Below, piece by piece: positions 34,507 through 43,130 of a stretch of 64,000 nucleotides of DNA. The stretch is from an uncultured Hungatella sp. Its GTDB lineage: Bacteria; Bacillota; Clostridia; Lachnospirales; Lachnospiraceae. Below the pieces are notes generated by a model. That model saw only the letters and a program-made list of their open reading frames with translations. It ran no database searches and was not told the DNA's origin. Both the position numbers and the translations under genes were made by a program. Location of the stretch: contig CAMUJH010000021.1 of NCBI GenBank assembly GCA_947089145.1, positions 1 to 64,000 of the forward strand, in the 5' to 3' direction. How positions within the stretch are numbered: the first letter of the stretch is position 1; each line of letters starts with the position of its first letter.

Positions 34507-36025
34507 GGAAACGGAAGCATACGACTGCCAAAACCCCTATGATGACGGCAACTGCGGTTCCAAACAGGATTTTTCCCATATTTCCGGACATGCCTATCCT
34601 ATGAGATCCTGCACCTGCCAGGAATCCCCAGGGGCTGTAAGCATTGATCTCCGGCAATTTAGAAGGATTCTGCCGGCTCCCTATGGCAAATAAAAAATTC
34701 TGCCAGTCCTTTTGAAGAATAGGAATTCCCATGGAAAATTCTTTTTCCGGGCTTAGATTTTTTAGCAGCGCCCGGAAAAACCCGGATTCTTTGGAATAGT
34801 GGGGAGGTTTTCCATGGCCAGATGCTTTCTGCTTTTCCCGAAACTGCTGGTAGGCATAGTCCCGCCCGTCCTGAATAGCCTTCTGGGGGTCTTTTGTCTG
34901 CTTATAGGCGGCAAGAGTGTGGTAATAGATTTGGGAAGCTTCCTTTTGGTTCACATACTGGCGGATGATCTTTTCAATGGCATTTTCAAGGGGGAAGGCG
35001 AAAAAACCGGAATCCTGGCTTTTTTCGGCGTATACCTGTCCTTTGATGGACATAACAGCTGCCAGCAGTCCGGTCACCTCCGGGTTTCTTGCTGTGATGG
35101 CTGGATTTTTAAAAAGATTGCCGCTGCCGTCTATATGTGCGGCAAACCGATTTGCCCTCTCCAGTTCCTTGCCTGAACAGGAGGAAAAACCTCCCTGCCG
35201 AAAGGTATTTTCCACGATGCCTTTCCTGGCAGAGATGATTACCTGATTTCTCTGCCGGATCTGCTCTTTCCAGGAACTTTGCTGGGTATGATAGGCCTGC
35301 TGGAATCGGATATTCTGTTTTCCGGAGGATTGATAGATCATGCCTTCTCTGGAAAAGGAGGAAGGAGCAGTAAATAATCCGGCGCTTTTGCTGCCGCCTG
35401 GGGTCCTGGGGGTAAAAAGCACATGTGCGGACTGAGGGGATATGGTCTGCCCGGCAGTCTGTCTGTAAAGGCTGGAGCGGATGCTGTCAAGTTCTGCGGT
35501 CTGCCCTGTTTTTTCCAGGAGGACTGTCAGCTGTTCCAGATTGAGATCCATCAATAGATTCAGCTTTTGAGCCAGCAGAGAATCCAAACGTGCCAGCTGC
35601 TGTGTCAGGTTTTCCCCTTCTGCATATTTCAGAGCAGATCCCAGCAAAGCTAAATACAATCTTGACAGTTCCTGAAGCTGTTTTGAGAGTGCAGCATAGG
35701 GATCAGGCTGCCATTCCAGAAAAGATTCCCATAGTTCTTCTTCCATCTCCAGCACCCATCTAAGCAGTTGGCCTGGAGAAACCGTTTGGCTCTCAAAGAA
35801 CCATCTGCGTGTTTCTGAGATCTCCGCAGTATCTTTTGGCTGCTCCGGATCTTCATCTTTGCGGGATTCCTGAGTTTTTTCACGCTGTCCCGCAATTGTG
35901 CGGGACATCTCCTGAATCAGTGCCTCGCCGGCCTTTTCCCCTATGGGCTGTCTGACAGGCAGAAGTTCTTTCTCTGCACTGGCGGCAGGTTCAATAGCAA
36001 CACCGGCTGCTTTTACATTTGACAT
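34502..36025 (-). CDS. Unknown 507-aa cytoplasmic protein with C-terminal membrane anchor, element cargo
   Basis: The product is largely helical and hydrophilic. Residues 100-190 contain a Leu-rich coiled-coil-like stretch (ALSKQLQELSRLYLALLGSA). The middle is Gln/Ser-rich, residues 340-400 are again helical (PLENAIEKIIRQYVNQKEAS), and the final 20 residues are a single membrane segment (ILFGTAVAVIIGVLAVVCF). No signal peptide is present, so it should be tail-anchored and face the cytoplasm. It is divergent from the chemoreceptor gene, suggesting shared control. I do not recognise the family. Confidence 0.7.
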   Translation of the reverse strand: MSNVKAAGVAIEPAASAEKELLPVRQPIGEKAGEALIQEMSRTIAGQREKTQESRKDEDPEQPKDTAEISETRRWFFESQTVSPGQLLRWVLEMEEELWESFLEWQPDPYAALSKQLQELSRLYLALLGSALKYAEGENLTQQLARLDSLLAQKLNLLMDLNLEQLTVLLEKTGQTAELDSIRSSLYRQTAGQTISPQSAHVLFTPRTPGGSKSAGLFTAPSSFSREGMIYQSSGKQNIRFQQAYHTQQSSWKEQIRQRNQVIISARKGIVENTFRQGGFSSCSGKELERANRFAAHIDGSGNLFKNPAITARNPEVTGLLAAVMSIKGQVYAEKSQDSGFFAFPLENAIEKIIRQYVNQKEASQIYYHTLAAYKQTKDPQKAIQDGRDYAYQQFREKQKASGHGKPPHYSKESGFFRALLKNLSPEKEFSMGIPILQKDWQNFLFAIGSRQNPSKLPEINAYSPWGFLAGAGSHRIGMSGNMGKILFGTAVAVIIGVLAVVCFRFL

Positions 36026-36229
36026 ATGTTTTTCCTTCCTTGTGCTGGAAACTGGGGTTCTTACTAAAATATATCGGCTTAATTGCCAAAAGTCTGATGA
36101 TATAACAGAAATAACTGGTTAGTTTTTGTGATCCATGGGACAAAAGCATAATTCGCTTATCTAAATGACATTGGCCCGTAAAAAGTAACATTACAACAGG
36201 AAGGATTGCAGCAGGAGAGTGAAAGATAC

Positions 36230-36258
36230 TTGCGTTTCAGCCATGCAGTTGCTATAAT
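36230..36258 (+). promoter_or_regulatory. Promoter of the chemoreceptor gene
   Basis: TTGCGT (36230-36235), 17 bases, TATAAT (36253-36258), 42 bases before the start codon. Confidence 0.65.
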
Positions 36259-36300
36259 AGGAAGAGATTAGTAAAAGATGACAGGAAAGGGAGTATGGGT

Positions 36301-38307
36301 ATGGAACACAGAGGAGAAAAGGGTTCCCGGGCCAACACCGGCGTGCGGGGGTGGGGAATCACTGGAAAACTGGCGTCTGCCATTGTGGTAAGCGTTGTGA
36401 TTGCTGTGGCGATCCTTCTTGCCGTAGTTTATCTTCAGATGTCCCGCGCGCTGCTGGACAAAAGCGAGGCTCTTCTGCAGACGACTACGGATCGGACGCT
36501 TCAGGAGACTAAGGCATGGATGAACAGCACGATGACTATGCTGGAGACTCAGAGAGATACCATAGAGTACGAGGACATGGATGTTCCCGCTATGATGGAT
36601 TATATTAAGCACACAGTGGGGCAGAATGATGCCTATCCCGCCGGACTGTACGTGGCACTGACAGACGGTTCCCTGTACCATGCTTCCTTTGTGCCGGGCC
36701 CGGATTACGATCCTGCTGCAAAAAGCTGGTATCAGGATGGCCTTAAATCTGACTCTTTCCTGTTAGGCGACGTGTATTTTGACGAGGACAGCCAGTCCTA
36801 CGTGGTAGGCGCTTCCGGCGTGCTGAAGGCAAAGGACGGTACGGTGCGCGGCGTGGCGGCGGCGGACGTGTATCTGGACTCTATCTCAAAGATTGTCAGC
36901 GAAGCCAGGCTGGAGGACAACGGCGGCATTTTCCTGGTGGATACCAGAACCAATATCATCATCGGCCATCGGGACGGAAATGTGATAGGACAGAAACTGG
37001 ATGAGCTGAAGGACGGCATGTATGTCTATGCCAGCGAGCAAATCCGTGGAGGGAAAACGGGCCTGTCTCTCAATGACAACACCTATATCCAGGTGGAGCA
37101 GGTTCCAGGCAGCGACTGGACGGCAGTGGCCTATGTGTCCAGGTCGGAGGTGCTGTATGAACTGCAGCAGCTGACGGTCAGCATGCTTCTGGTAGCGGCT
37201 TTTGCGGTGCTGGTCCTGATTCTTCTGGTGGTAATTCAGGTTAGGCGGGTTATCGGCCGTCCGGTCAAGGAACTGAGCCGGGCAGCTACGCAGATTGCCC
37301 AGGGCGATCTGGAACAGTCTATCCGCTATCAGTCCAGAGACGAGCTTGGAGTGCTGGCCAGAGACTTTAACCAGGTTACTCTCCGGCTGCGGGAATATGT
37401 GATATATATTAATGAGATCTCCGAAAAACTGCGGGAGATCGCAGCAGGCAATCTGGTGTTTACACTGGAAAACCAATATACCGGTGAATTCGAGAAGATC
37501 AAGATCGCTTTAGAGGAGATATCCCGTGCGCTGAACGGAACTATGGGGCAGCTGCGCACTGTGTCCAGAGATGTGGCGGCAGGCGCCCAGCAGGTTTCCG
37601 ACGGCGCCACCACCCTGTCTCAGGGTTCTACGGAGCAGGCATCCGAAGTGGAAACCCTGGCCGGACACATGAATGTTGTATCGGAAAGCGTGCACAACAT
37701 TTCCAAGGGGGCCCAGGAAGCCAGCCGCATTTCCCAGGATGTGAGAAACGGGCTTTTGTCAAGCAAGGATAAGATGCAGAATATGACAGAGGTGATCCAG
37801 CGGATCAGCGACAAATCCGCAGAGATCCATAAGATTGTCAAGACCATTGAGGACATTGCCTTCCAGACCAATATTCTGGCCCTCAACGCCGCCGTGGAAG
37901 CTGCCAGGGCAGGGGCTGCCGGAAAAGGATTTGCGGTAGTTGCCGATGAAGTCCGCGCTTTGGCCGGCAAATCTTCTTCAGCTGCCAAGGAGACTACGAT
38001 TCTGCTGCGCCAGACAGTGGATTCCATGGAAGAGGGGGTCCATGCGGCCCAGGATACGGCGGATTCCTTACTGAAGGTAGTGGCTCAGGCGGATGAGATG
38101 AATAAGTTTATTGACGGAATCGCAGACTACACCAAGCAGCAGGACGCCAATGCGGAAGAGATCACCCAGGGGATCGAGCAGATCTCCACGGTTGTGCAGA
38201 CCAATGTGGCTACGGCAGAAGCCAGCGCCGCTGCCAGCGAGGAACTGGCAGGCCAGGCAGCCATGCTCCGGGAAATGGTTGCAAAATTTAAGATTCGGGA
38301 ATCATAA
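36301..38307 (+). CDS. Methyl-accepting chemotaxis protein, element cargo
   Basis: The 668-aa membrane receptor has an N-terminal membrane helix, an extracellular Cache-type sensor domain (residues about 45-280), a second helix (MLLVAAFAVLVLILLVVIQV) and a HAMP domain. The cytoplasmic signalling domain carries the hairpin tip ALNAAVEAARAGAAGKGFAVVADEVRALA. It senses a small ligand and would modulate CheA. Cache domains often bind amino or organic acids. ATG 36301 has better ribosome-site spacing (AGGAAAGGGA) than ATG 36295. Finding a receptor as cargo of a small recombinase element is unusual. Confidence 0.93.
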   Translation: MEHRGEKGSRANTGVRGWGITGKLASAIVVSVVIAVAILLAVVYLQMSRALLDKSEALLQTTTDRTLQETKAWMNSTMTMLETQRDTIEYEDMDVPAMMDYIKHTVGQNDAYPAGLYVALTDGSLYHASFVPGPDYDPAAKSWYQDGLKSDSFLLGDVYFDEDSQSYVVGASGVLKAKDGTVRGVAAADVYLDSISKIVSEARLEDNGGIFLVDTRTNIIIGHRDGNVIGQKLDELKDGMYVYASEQIRGGKTGLSLNDNTYIQVEQVPGSDWTAVAYVSRSEVLYELQQLTVSMLLVAAFAVLVLILLVVIQVRRVIGRPVKELSRAATQIAQGDLEQSIRYQSRDELGVLARDFNQVTLRLREYVIYINEISEKLREIAAGNLVFTLENQYTGEFEKIKIALEEISRALNGTMGQLRTVSRDVAAGAQQVSDGATTLSQGSTEQASEVETLAGHMNVVSESVHNISKGAQEASRISQDVRNGLLSSKDKMQNMTEVIQRISDKSAEIHKIVKTIEDIAFQTNILALNAAVEAARAGAAGKGFAVVADEVRALAGKSSSAAKETTILLRQTVDSMEEGVHAAQDTADSLLKVVAQADEMNKFIDGIADYTKQQDANAEEITQGIEQISTVVQTNVATAEASAAASEELAGQAAMLREMVAKFKIRES

Positions 38308-38321
38308 GGTGAAACTGATAA

Positions 38322-38360
38322 AAAGAACGTTTCCAGGCGAAAGACCAGGAAACGTTCTTT
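38322..38360 (+). terminator. Terminator of the chemoreceptor gene
   Basis: AAAGAACGTTTCC and GGAAACGTTCTTT pair perfectly around a 13-base loop, 15 bases after the stop. Confidence 0.88.
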
Positions 38361-38460
38361 CATTTCATAGGAAATTGCGTCCTATGAAATAAAAACGCTT
38401 TGCGAGGATGCGCACTCCGCGCAAAGGAAAATGGCTGCTGTGGCAGCCGCGCTCCGGCGC

Positions 38461-38490
38461 AAGTGTGCGTCAAGACGCACACTTTTTTAA
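38461..38490 (+). terminator. Second terminator-like hairpin before the recombinase genes
   Basis: AAGTGTGCGT and ACGCACACTT flank a CAAG loop and are followed by TTTTAA. The GC-rich stretch 38390-38455 just before it holds small palindromes and no gene. Confidence 0.75.
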
Positions 38491-38592
38491 TTTATGCCAA
38501 TAGAATCTTTGCAGAATATATCTGATTGATCACATTTAAAGCAATTATGGACAGGGCCTTAGCCATATTATAGTAAAAAACGGTTGGAAAAG

Positions 38593-38760
38593 ATGACAGA
38601 TACGATTATCACAGGGAAGAAAGAAGTGAAATCCGGTACGGAATTTTATGAAGAGGAAAAGGCGGTTCTCAGCCAGGCGGCCAGACTATTAGTCAGGGAG
38701 AGGCTTATAAATGCGGAAGAACAAATGCGCTTTCTGTCTCTCCTTCAGGAGGAGGGGTAA
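38593..38760 (+). CDS. 55-aa protein upstream of the large serine recombinase
   Basis: A short acidic frame (MTDTIITGKKEVKSGTEFY onward, ending INAEEQMRFLSLLQEEG) stops immediately before the recombinase TTG start, so translation is coupled. Its helical C-terminus (ARLLVRERLINAEEQ) loosely recalls SHOCT-like short domains. A recombination-directionality (excision) factor role is a reasonable guess from position only. Confidence 0.6.
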   Translation: MTDTIITGKKEVKSGTEFYEEEKAVLSQAARLLVRERLINAEEQMRFLSLLQEEG

Positions 38761-40575
38761 TTGGCCCTGCTGCGGGCAGTCATCTACTGCCGCTGCAGTA
38801 CAGAGGAGGAAAGCCAGGCAGATGCTCTGCGCAATCAGATTTGGGAGAGCGAGGCATGCGTCAGGGAGCAGGGGTGGGCTTTGACAGACAGATATGTGGA
38901 ACTGAAAAGCGGGACTACCACGAAAGGAAGAGATGAGTATAACCGGCTATTTGAAGACTTACTGTCTGACAGGTTTGACATTATTGTCATAAAGAGCCAG
39001 GACCGTCTCATGCGCAATGTGAAAGACTGGTATCTGTTTCTGGACAGAATGTTAAGCTGCAGAAAACGGCTGTTTATGTACATAGAACGGAAATTTTACA
39101 CGGCGGACGACGCCCTGGTTACCGGGATCAAAGCCATACTGGCTGAGGAATACAGCAGGGAGTTAAGCAAAAAGATCAACAATGCGCATCGCTGCCGCCA
39201 GGTTAACGGCAAAAAGGCGGTGCTGACATCAAGGGTGTTTGGTTTTTGCAGAATGTCTGACGGTACCTTGCAGGTTGAGGAAGCGGAAGCTGAGATTATC
39301 AGAGAAATATACAGCTATTGTGCGGCTGGATATGGCAGCCGAAGGATTGCCAACATGTTTTTGGAACAGGGATACTTAAAGAAAACCGGCAATCCTTTGA
39401 CGGCTGTCTGTGTAGGAAGGATCATACGAAACCCTCTGTACAAAGGAACCATGGTTATGAACCGGCTGCACTATGATTTTGATACGAAGCAGACGGTGAA
39501 AAATCCCAGGGAACAGTGGATTTACAGAGAAGGGGCAGTTCCAGGGATTGTGGATAAGGATTTGTGGGATCGGGCAAACCAGGCTATGACGGACAGGGCA
39601 AACCGTTTCTGCCCAAATGGAATGAAAACCATAAAAAGCGGCAAAGGTTCTTATGATCTGTCTGGCAAGCTCATATGCAGCCAGTGCAGAAAACCGTATT
39701 ACCGGACCAGGAGAACAGGGGCCGGGAAACGGGAGGTGATTGAGTGGAAATGTTCTAATTATCTGGAACAGGGAAAGAAGGCAGAGAACAATCTATTTGG
39801 AGGCTGTGACAGCGTTCATCTGGATGAAGGCATTTTGTTTGAGATACTTAAGCAGGTAAGCGCAAAGATCTATCCGTTTAAGGAACAGTATAAAGATGGC
39901 ATGATCAGCTGCGGGATTAGGCTTTTTACAGAGGCTTTGAGCCATATGCCTGCCTGCCGCAGGCAGGAGAAGATTGAGAGTGAGAAAAAGCGGCTGGAGG
40001 GACAGAAGGATTTTCTTCTGAGCAAATTTTTGGAAGGGGTGATCTCTGACAGGGATTATCAGAAAAAAAATCAGGAACTGGAGGGAAAGCTTGCCAACCT
40101 AAAGGCCCAGAAGGACGGGCTGGCCAGAGAGGAGCAGGGGAGCGGGAACCTTAAACAGCGCATAGCACTCATAGAGGAACGATTAAAAAACGGAGGTATG
40201 GAGAAGGCTTTTGTGATTCAAATGCTGCAGGACGTAAGCGAAATCAGGGTGCATGGGTGGCAGCTGGAGATCTGTTTTAACCCGTTGAAAAACCACGTCC
40301 CGGTGTGGATCGATTATCCCTTTGGACCGGAGACGGTGAAGGGAAGGTTTTTAGACCGGAGAAAGATTGTGGAAATATTAAAGAAAAACCCATGCGCAAC
40401 TGCCGGAAAACTGGGGGAAGAAATGGGGCGCTCTGTTTACATGGTAAGGAACCGCATGGAGGAGCTGACAAAAGGGGGATATATTCGGTTTCAGGGGAAA
40501 GGCGGGCACGGAAGGTGGGAGGTATTAAAGGAACTTCCAGAGAAGGAGGCAAGCATCAAGGCCGGCGGATTGTAG
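38761..40575 (+). CDS. Large serine recombinase (integrase/excisionase) of the element
   Basis: The 604-aa protein has a resolvase domain with catalytic Ser13 (YCRCSTEEE) and arginines in SQDRLMRN. A recombinase DNA-binding domain follows (GSRRIANMFLEQGYLKKTG, RIIRNPLYKG). A zinc ribbon (CSQC and later cysteines) and a coiled coil (residues about 410-480) come next. The last 75 residues add a winged-helix-like segment (RRKIVEILKKNPCATAGKLG...YMVRNRMEELTKGGYIRF), an unusual extension. The TTG start follows CAGGAGGAGG. It would catalyse integration and excision between attL and attR. Confidence 0.93.
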   Translation: MALLRAVIYCRCSTEEESQADALRNQIWESEACVREQGWALTDRYVELKSGTTTKGRDEYNRLFEDLLSDRFDIIVIKSQDRLMRNVKDWYLFLDRMLSCRKRLFMYIERKFYTADDALVTGIKAILAEEYSRELSKKINNAHRCRQVNGKKAVLTSRVFGFCRMSDGTLQVEEAEAEIIREIYSYCAAGYGSRRIANMFLEQGYLKKTGNPLTAVCVGRIIRNPLYKGTMVMNRLHYDFDTKQTVKNPREQWIYREGAVPGIVDKDLWDRANQAMTDRANRFCPNGMKTIKSGKGSYDLSGKLICSQCRKPYYRTRRTGAGKREVIEWKCSNYLEQGKKAENNLFGGCDSVHLDEGILFEILKQVSAKIYPFKEQYKDGMISCGIRLFTEALSHMPACRRQEKIESEKKRLEGQKDFLLSKFLEGVISDRDYQKKNQELEGKLANLKAQKDGLAREEQGSGNLKQRIALIEERLKNGGMEKAFVIQMLQDVSEIRVHGWQLEICFNPLKNHVPVWIDYPFGPETVKGRFLDRRKIVEILKKNPCATAGKLGEEMGRSVYMVRNRMEELTKGGYIRFQGKGGHGRWEVLKELPEKEASIKAGGL

Positions 40576-40639
40576 CGTTTTGACGGCTTTGCCTAATATG
40601 ATCTGCCCTGCAGGAGACGGTAAGCGGAGGATGCCTAAT

Positions 40640-40690
40640 CCTGTCACTCTGTCCTCACAGCTCTTTAAGATGGATATGCTGGTAATGTCT
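40640..40690 (+). promoter_or_regulatory. attR-like junction of the element
   Basis: Element arm 40640-40660 (CCTGTCACTCTGTCCTCACA plus G) is followed by CTC and the TTT core 40664-40666, after which permease coding sequence resumes at AAG 40667. Confidence 0.85.
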
Positions 40691-40765
40691 ATTGTGATCC
40701 TCTGCATTTTGTCCACAGTTTTGTATCAGGTTATTGCAGCGCTGGAGAAGCGGTTTTTGCAGTAA
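40667..40765 (+). pseudogene. 3' part of the interrupted ssuC-like permease gene
   Basis: The frame encodes KMDMLVMSIVILCILSTVL and the typical C-terminal end VIAALEKRFLQ of SsuC/TauC permeases, then TAA. It has no start of its own. It completes the 5' part at 33663-34355 in frame once the element is removed. Confidence 0.92.
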
Positions 40766-40808
40766 GAAATAAAGCCCCTGAATTTTTTAAGGAGGAAATG
40801 TGCTGACA

Positions 40809-40840
40809 AAAAACGGCAATGAACAGGCATTGCCGTTTTT
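40809..40840 (+). terminator. Terminator of the ABC transporter unit
   Basis: AAAACGGCAATG pairs with CATTGCCGTTTT around AACAGG, followed by T residues; it also faces the end of the convergent TetR gene. Confidence 0.85.
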
Positions 40841-40886
40841 GAGGCGCTTTTCTGGATGAACCGTGAAGCTTCAGGACATCATTTTG

Positions 40887-41546
40887 TTAACCGAAGATAG
40901 AATGTTTAGGCGGCTGGTGGCTGTCAGCAAATTTAAAAGCCTCCTGGATATTCTCCTGTATAGTCAGCTCGTCCAGCTTGCATAAAAGCCCTATGTGATA
41001 AATATGGTAATAACAATACTCATCCACAGTCATGACGCCGGGGTTTTCCTGGAAGCAGGTGTAAAGCTGGACTCTTCCTCCCATATCAATACGGACCTTG
41101 ATGCGCAGATCCTTCATGTCATAGGATTTGTGGAAGTCCTGGGATACCTGCTCAAAAATATGGGACACAATATCAACCTTATGGTTCATCCATTGTTCCT
41201 GCTGGTCTTTGTGGTAGAACAGCTCCATGGTGCGGGGGCTGCTCATGATGCGGCGGTAAGCATAAATATAGACAACGCAGTGACGCCAGTATTTATTTCT
41301 GTATTCTTCTGGATAGGAGTCAATGAATTTCTTGAGCATTTCAAAAAAATCGTCAATCAGTTCTTCCATAAGCATAAATTTATTTTTGAAATGGTAAGTA
41401 ATGGTGCTTTTGACAATGCCCAATTCATCCGCTATTTTCTGAAACGTGGTGCCGCTATAGCCATACTGAAGAAACATGTTTCCTGCGACTTTAAGGATTT
41501 CCGACCTTAAATTTGCTGGTTTATTTTTATCTGTAAATGGATTCAT
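40887..41546 (-). CDS. TetR/AcrR-family transcriptional regulator
   Basis: The 219-aa protein has an N-terminal helix-turn-helix (ILKVAGNMFLQYGYSGTTFQ...LGIVKSTITYHFKNK) and a helical ligand-binding domain. It is divergent from the MFS and molybdenum hydroxylase genes, whose promoter carries a perfect inverted repeat. It most likely represses that operon and is released by its substrate. The ligand is not evident. Confidence 0.9.
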   Translation of the reverse strand: MNPFTDKNKPANLRSEILKVAGNMFLQYGYSGTTFQKIADELGIVKSTITYHFKNKFMLMEELIDDFFEMLKKFIDSYPEEYRNKYWRHCVVYIYAYRRIMSSPRTMELFYHKDQQEQWMNHKVDIVSHIFEQVSQDFHKSYDMKDLRIKVRIDMGGRVQLYTCFQENPGVMTVDEYCYYHIYHIGLLCKLDELTIQENIQEAFKFADSHQPPKHSIFG

Positions 41547-41749
41547 TTAGGAAACCTCCAACATAAAAGGGCAGTGGATGAAAAGAATATCCGTCTTATT
41601 ATATAAGAGATTAGGGGAATATACAAGCGGCAGAAGTCAATTAGTACAAACATACGTGCGTATTGTATGTATTAAACGGATAAAATCCGAAATTGTCCTG
41701 TAAAACCGACAAAAAAGATAAAAAATCCTTTTTTATTGATAAATTTATA

Positions 41750-41778
41750 TTGACTATGTCTAGCCAATATAGTAAAAT
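41750..41778 (+). promoter_or_regulatory. Promoter of the MFS/molybdenum hydroxylase operon
   Basis: TTGACT (41750-41755), 17 bases, TAAAAT (41773-41778). Transcription would start inside the adjacent inverted repeat. The rest of the 331-base divergent region is AT-rich. Confidence 0.65.
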
Positions 41779-41781
41779 TGC

Positions 41782-41807
41782 ACTGTACAAACAATAAATT
41801 GTACAGT
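41782..41807. promoter_or_regulatory. Perfect inverted-repeat operator at the transcription start
   Basis: ACTGTACAA, eight bases, TTGTACAGT: perfect 9-bp arms placed just after the -10 box, where a bound repressor would block transcription. The divergent TetR protein is the obvious candidate, though TetR half-site spacing is usually tighter. Confidence 0.65.
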
Positions 41808-41877
41808 ATAAAATAAACTGCAGCTTATTTTTTTATTGTAACATGTTAAAAAAAAGACAAAGGAAGGAGCAATTATA

Positions 41878-43110
41878 ATGGAAGCATCACAGAAAAGGGG
41901 GAATCCTTGGCTGTCCTTGACAGCGGTTACCCTGGCCTTTTCCTTCACGTTTTTAAGCAGATACATCTGGAGCCCGCTGATGGCAGACGTATCCAGTGAG
42001 TTTGGGATTAACGCTACTCAGGCGGGACTTTATATGTCTGCTTTTTTTGCCGGCTATCTGGTGACCCAGATACCTGGAGGGATCATGGCGGACAAGTACC
42101 AGCCCAAATATATTCTGATGATCTGCACAGCTTTGGGAGGCATCATGACGGCTATGATGTCCATGATCCAAAGCTATGAGATGGGATTGGCGATCCGAGT
42201 CATAACCGGCGTCAGCAGCGGATGCGTTATGGCCCAGTGTTCCAAAGTGGTGGCCACTACCTTTGAGCCTAAGAAACGGGCGTCAGCTATGGGCGTGGTT
42301 CTTGCTTCCCCGCCTTTTGGCATCACGCTGGCACAGTCTCTGGGAGCCCCCTTAAACCAGGCCATTGGCTGGAGAAACACGTTTTTGGCAGTGGCAGTGG
42401 TGGCTGTTGTCATTGTTGCCATGATCGCCATGTGGGTTCCCGCTACGGCTAAGAAGGCGGCTCCCACGGGGGAGGCGGCCAAGGCGGCGGCTCAGACTGC
42501 GGCGGCAGCTCCGGCGAAACAGGCAGGGCTTTTGGAGGGGCTTATCGGATTCTTTACCAACAAGCAGCAGCTTCTTCTGGGAGCCAGCGGGTTCATGTTC
42601 ATGTTTATCTCTGTGGGATTTGCCACGTGGACCAACCGCTATGCTCAGAGCCTGGGGTTCACTCCTGTCCAGGGAGGCATGATTATTACATGCTACAGCA
42701 TCGCAGGTATTGCGGCCTCCTGCATTTCTGGCTCTCTGGCGGACAAGCTTCACTTGAGCCACAGGAACTTCCTTATATTAAGCCTATCCCTGATGGGCGC
42801 CATGACTCTGGTATTTTCGTTCCAGAGCAGTTATGCGGGGCTTCTGGTGGTGGGCATTATTTACGGCGCCGCTTCCTATCTGCCGTCTACCCACTACACC
42901 ACGTCAGCCATGATCCTGGCAGGAGAGCGGTTTACAGCCACAGCGGCGTCCTCCCAGAACCTTTTATTCCAGCTGGCCAGCTTTATTATGCCGGTTGTGG
43001 TTGGGCGGGCCATAGACGCTACGGGCAATTACAGCCTGGTTTGGTATATTTTCTGCGGCTGCGCTGTTATTTCCGTAATATTCTGTTTCTTTGTTAAAAA
43101 TGATAAATAA
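41878..43110 (+). CDS. MFS transporter
   Basis: The 410-aa protein has about twelve membrane helices. The MFS signature follows helix 2 (GGIMADKYQPKYIL), and an Ala-rich central loop separates the halves. The overall pattern is that of anion/organic-acid (OxlT/ACS-like) transporters. It is the first gene of the operon with the molybdenum hydroxylase (21-base gap), so it probably imports that enzyme's substrate. GGAAGGAGCAATTATA precedes the ATG. Confidence 0.92.
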   Translation: MEASQKRGNPWLSLTAVTLAFSFTFLSRYIWSPLMADVSSEFGINATQAGLYMSAFFAGYLVTQIPGGIMADKYQPKYILMICTALGGIMTAMMSMIQSYEMGLAIRVITGVSSGCVMAQCSKVVATTFEPKKRASAMGVVLASPPFGITLAQSLGAPLNQAIGWRNTFLAVAVVAVVIVAMIAMWVPATAKKAAPTGEAAKAAAQTAAAAPAKQAGLLEGLIGFFTNKQQLLLGASGFMFMFISVGFATWTNRYAQSLGFTPVQGGMIITCYSIAGIAASCISGSLADKLHLSHRNFLILSLSLMGAMTLVFSFQSSYAGLLVVGIIYGAASYLPSTHYTTSAMILAGERFTATAASSQNLLFQLASFIMPVVVGRAIDATGNYSLVWYIFCGCAVISVIFCFFVKNDK

Positions 43111-43130
43111 CATGGAGAAAAGGAGTACAT

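Larger units (their letters stand above)
34356..40666 (+). mobile_element. 6311-bp integrative element with large serine recombinase, inserted in an ABC permease gene
   Basis: The boundaries are set by the two halves of the permease gene and a shared TTT core. Circularising the ends gives a 50-bp site: 21-bp arms (40640-40660 and 34358-34378) around CTCTTTCC, whose centre falls within TTT. This is the size and symmetry of attP sites used by large serine recombinases. Cargo in order is an unknown tail-anchored protein (minus), a chemoreceptor, a 55-aa protein and the recombinase, which ends 91 bases from the right boundary. No conjugation, replication or phage genes are present. Confidence 0.9.

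Noticed and set aside
34347-40660. CAG (34347-34349 and 40658-40660) as the recombination core
   Set aside because: CAG is also shared and keeps the frame, but the centre of the inverted arms falls in TTT, and the TTT junction gives the family-typical SQVFK. TTT is preferred.
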